DNA of 64,000 bases from Ceratorhiza oryzae-sativae (lineage: Eukaryota; Basidiomycota; Agaricomycetes; Cantharellales; Ceratobasidiaceae), in contig JARWMV010000013.1 in assembly GCA_030998015.1 (NCBI GenBank), forward strand, positions 221,155-285,154. The letters run 5' to 3'. How positions within the stretch are numbered: position 1 is the stretch's first letter; the number at the start of each line of letters is the position of its first letter. The notes under the pieces are model-generated. The model saw only the letters and a list, made by a program, of their open reading frames with translations, ran no database searches and was not told where the DNA came from. Position numbers and translations under genes: made by a program. Below, in pieces: positions 60,541 to 64,000 of this stretch.

Positions 60541-61323
60541 TTGGGGAAGGATTGCACGGGCAGGTAGACTGGCGTGTGGTGGATGGGTCGCGTCAGGCAC
60601 ACACGCCACAGTTAGCGAAGCGAGGCTACCCTTCTCACAGCATGTTCCCCCTATAGCGCTGGGAAACGCAAGCGCTCGACACAGGTAGTGAGAACTCACA
60701 AGACTGAGGGATGCTATAGCGTCATATGAACCGTTCACAGTCGCCTGTCTAGCCATTGCAGGCACAAGCGGGGGCCGTTTGGCCCAACTCGTAGTGTGCG
60801 CAGAAACCGAGACCCACACAGTAGGGAATGCGGTTAATCTAAAACTCGAACAGTAATCTCGGCTTTCGTAGGGATGAGGAAGATTGGAACTTACCGACCG
60901 GGGGCGCTGGGTGAGCCATAGGGGAAGTGCCGGAGCAAGCATGGAGTGTCACTGCAAAGGAACCCTATCCTTCACAGACGTCACATTCTGGGTGGCGGGA
61001 CAGCGTTTCGAATGATCCGGTGTTGCCATGGATTCCATTTCGTGGTCAGGGCTGAGATGTCCGGGGCCGGGCGCCGAGGCCTGCACGTGACAATCCGACA
61101 TGTTGACACCGGAAGCAAACACTCCGTATATCACGTGCCGGGGCTCGATTGTTTTTTCCTCCCCATCAGCTCGACCACCACGTCCCGAACGTCACGGCCC
61201 CGCCTCGACGACCCCCCCACGCAAACTCCAACTTAGGGTATGTGTGCACAAGTGGCTCTGCCCTCCGCGACAGGCTAACCACCAGTCGGGATCGCGCACT
61301 CCCTCTTCCTTGTCCCACCCGGC
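60541..61323. other. No gene supported
   Basis: A minus-strand open frame at 60514-60942 is Ser/Ala/Pro-rich and composition-driven. A degenerate relative of the array module (GGCTCTGCCC...CAGTCGGG) lies at about 61250-61290. Confidence 0.45.
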
Positions 61324-62308
61324 GGGCGTTGCTCTCGAGGCTCTGCCCACCTCGGTCGGTTGCCACTGGCCGGGGTTGCAACGCCCCATCGGCACACAAA
61401 CGGGGTGAGAACGTTGCACGAAGGGGCTCTGCCCACCTTGGCTGGCCTGCCCAGCCGAGGCCGCAACGTTCAAACCTACCCCCGCTTCAACACTGCGCCG
61501 AACGACAACGATGTTGCACCTGAGGCTCTGCCCACCTTGTCTGGTCATTGCCAGCCAAGGTTGCAACGTCGACGAGACCATCAACCACGTCAAGTCTCTA
61601 CGATGTGGACGTTGCACTTCGGGCGCTGCCTGCCTTGGTCGGTCTTGACCGGCTGGGGCTGCGACGTCCATGTCTCCGAGTTACCTCGACATTCCCCAAG
61701 ACCGACACGGGCGTTGCAGAATAGGGCTCTGCCTACCTCGTTCGGCCATCGCTGGCTGAGGTAGCAACGCCCGCGTCGCCATCTTACCACGTGTGACACC
61801 AAGTCGTACAGGTGTTGCTTTTCAGGCTCTGCCTACCTTGGCCGGTCTTGACCGACCAAGGGTGCAACGTTCGCGTCGGACACCCCTGCAAAGCAACAAT
61901 GAACGGAGTCGGCGTTGCACCCGGGCTCTGCCCACCTCGGTTGCTCGTCCCCGGCTGAGGTTGCAACGCCCAAGTCGGGCTCTCACTGGGTCGTAGCACT
62001 GTAGCAGGTGGACGTTGCGCTTGAGGCTTTGCCCACCTTGGCTAGTTCCCGCTGGCCAAGGTTGCAACGTCCTCTGGTCATTCTTCCTGCTACCATGCAA
62101 CTACTGCAGGTGAGGCTTGCACCAGACGCTTTGCCCATCTCGGCTGCCAACTGGCAGTTGAGTTTGCACCATTCATGTGTGACGGCTGTTGCAAGTTTGC
62201 AGCCAGTCGGTTAGTTGATCTGGATAGGCTGTATATGAAAGGAAAGGGAGTTGCATAGGGGCTCTGCCCACCTGCATTGTCTGTTAGACGGCGTAGGTCG
62301 CAACTTCC
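61324..62308. repeat. Array of ten 60-64-bp structured palindromes
   Basis: Modules: 61324-61386, 61409-61471, 61509-61571, 61607-61669, 61709-61772, 61811-61872, 61911-61970, 62010-62072, 62109-62170 and 62246-62308. Each opens with (G)(G)(A/G)CGTTGC and closes with the reverse complement GCAACG(T/C)(C)(C), an outer stem of up to 9 bp. Inside are a GGC-TCT-GCC mini-hairpin and a second stem CCTTGG(C)CGG...CCGGCCAAGG. Gaps are 22, 37, 35, 39, 38, 38, 39, 36 and 75 bp and share no obvious sequence. Stem bases change together: GGGCG/CGCCC (1,5), GGACG/CGTCC (4,8), GAACG/CGTTC (2), and CCTTGG/CCAAGG versus CCTCGG/CTGAGG in the inner stem. Spacing is not a multiple of three, which argues against a repeated peptide. 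Confidence 0.85.
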
Positions 62309-64000
62309 TCCCTGATCGAGAGCGCTAAATCATGTGCAATCAGCCGCCCGTTATCGGGGCAGAGTGTGCATCGATGAGGTGCGATCCGGCATGATCTATG
62401 TACTGTTGAGCAAATATGATGAGCAAGCAGTGTGATAAAAATCGGAGATAGAAGACTTATAGACCAGATCCATTGTAAATGCAGTGCACGCCCATAACTT
62501 AACTGACTGACTGGTTGTATGTGTGCGAACGCTGAAGCCTTGCGGTTAGAGGGTCAGTTCTTAGTAAACCAGCTGAATTCTTTGCTCCTGTCAGTGTGAA
62601 TAAGGAACTGTTACTCCTAATCGCCCCCAAGTGTACATGTGTGCTTTGACTGCACCATTGTCCACTATGGTGCCTTCATTCAAGGTTCACAAGACTTGTC
62701 CGGCGCTTTGTTCGATTTGCTTACTGCTCTTTCCGGCCTCCTATGCTGTTTTGGTCATGAATGTATGGTGTGGGACTTTATGACTCATACATGATTGTTT
62801 GACATTCGAATCCAGCATGAGATGCTTCGTATGATTGGAGGACCAATCGTCGCAGAGAAGATACCAATGTGATTCTCTCCAATATGGACGGTAGTAAATT
62901 ATATGCATTGGGTATCTACTGTCACCCGGTCACCCGATTGCCCCACATAATCAATTCTTGTAGAACAACGGCAATGATGTCAACCAACAAGCCGGAATCT
63001 GAAACTTCGATAGAATACCTGTAAGACTCCAGCTACATTTCTGCTGTGTCTGATCCTGAATTAAACTGGACGCCCTCCTAACTAACAAGCTTAAGGATAA
63101 AGCAAACATTTTGCTGCTGCCCGTTGAAGAGGAATCACACTCATCTGGCCATGGAGAAGTAGTAAAACTCTAGATACAAGTTGGTTCCATCGACTGTTCC
63201 ACATGATCCTATGCAGTCGTATTACTGCCTGACGGAAGACGATGATTGTAGTATGGCACAACATCTGCCATGATCCATGCAAGGGTGCAGCCATTAGTTG
63301 ATTGAATAGTTGACACTGATGGATCAAAGAACTGGTTGAGATCTTAAAACTCAATGTGGCGGTCTCGTTCTGTGTACAATTGACAATCAGGCTTCTATAC
63401 CGCAAGGCAGCTATACGTGGTAGCAGGCAATATCTGTTGGAGCAAAAATTTCATTCGTATTACAAGTTGGGACATATAATATTTAAGCAAAATCAATAAA
63501 CTAGGTCGGGTTACTATCGTTTCCGTTCAAAAATCAGAAGTCAGGACCCTGTGGAGTGCGGGTGGGTGAATTTGAAGGACAATTTGCAACGGCCTCAGGA
63601 GCAACACGCCTCAGCAGTTCAAGCTGCAGGGTGGTATAGCTCCATCAGCAGATCAGGAACAACCATGCAATTTCAGAAAGCTCGGTTCTGTTGCTTGAAT
63701 GGATCACTTGGAAGGGTGCATGCTGTAGAACCCACCCAGAAGAGACCCACAAATTGAATGGAATGCAGTAATTGACGACCGCTGAGCATGATTGGCACAG
63801 GAGTAGATCAAAAGAACAAAATATCCTTTGATTCATGGGTATAGCTTTTCCTGTAATATTGACTGCCTGCAAAGGAGCCGCAACATTAATTATCTAGGTA
63901 GGGGCTGCACAGGGGGGAAAGGGTCATGCAGCAACGGTTTTGCCCACACACACTCACACTCACCTTTGCTCATTACAAAACCAGAGTATCCAGCTAGCTG
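62309..64000. other. No gene supported
   Basis: Nearly 1.7 kb without recognisable coding sequence on either strand. A CA-rich simple repeat (CACACACACTCACACTC) lies at ~63946-63962. Confidence 0.5.

Noticed and set aside
60514..60942. A 142-codon minus-strand gene
   Set aside because: Composition is Ser/Ala/Pro-driven with no motif, and it overlaps the casein kinase fragment in another frame.
61324..62308. A peptide with an ALPTLAG...R.QR-like repeat every ~33 residues
   Set aside because: The peptide pattern is only the translation of the DNA palindromes. Module spacing varies (85-137 bp) and is not a multiple of three, so no frame is maintained.
61324..62308. A true CRISPR array
   Set aside because: The repeats are too divergent and too long, one spacer is 22 bp and one 75 bp, no cas genes are present, and the rest of the window is eukaryotic with introns.

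Overview
The window looks like nuclear DNA of a filamentous basidiomycete (Agaricomycetes). Genes carry many GT-AG introns of about 47-80 nt, and the mobile elements are of fungal type (Ty3/gypsy, Tc1/mariner, hAT, Tnp2-like). The combination of gene families resembles Ceratobasidiaceae/Rhizoctonia, but that placement is inference only. All identifications come from reading motifs; no database search was run.

Layout. (1) 1-10.2 kb is mobile DNA. A Ty3/gypsy element with a 669-bp LTR (3942-4610) has a broken gag-pol behind it, and an inverted 1.84-kb copy of its gag abuts the LTR, giving a large head-to-head inverted repeat. A Tc1/mariner element (8632-10243) ends this block. (2) 10.3-30.7 kb is the gene-rich part. 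It holds a viperin-like radical SAM gene missing its 5' end, a 16-exon CHO2 gene (phosphatidylethanolamine N-methyltransferase), a POT-family peptide transporter, a PLP aminotransferase, and divergent from it a 15-exon two-module NRPS (A-T-C-A-[N-methyltransferase]-T-TE). The last three could form a small peptide-metabolite cluster. (3) 31-39 kb is again repeats: a Tnp2-like transposase remnant, a ~311-bp satellite, and a 2.65-kb hAT element. (4) 39.8-59.2 kb holds a set of chromatin-type and unknown genes: an HST3/4-like sirtuin, an unknown 876-aa protein, a SNF2 helicase, two unknown proteins, and a decayed gene with an ADD/PHD-like cysteine finger. A non-autonomous hAT element with a perfect 8-bp target duplication sits inside this block. 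(5) 60-64 kb is gene-poor. It holds a casein-kinase-I fragment and the most unusual sequence here: ten ~63-bp imperfect palindromes separated by mostly 35-39 bp of dissimilar sequence, with compensatory changes in their stems.

Several otherwise coherent genes (NRPS, SNF2, viperin) contain single-base frame breaks, mostly in homopolymers. The sequence alone cannot say whether these are assembly errors or real decay. CHO2, the transporter, the aminotransferase, the sirtuin and the 876-aa gene read cleanly through all exons.
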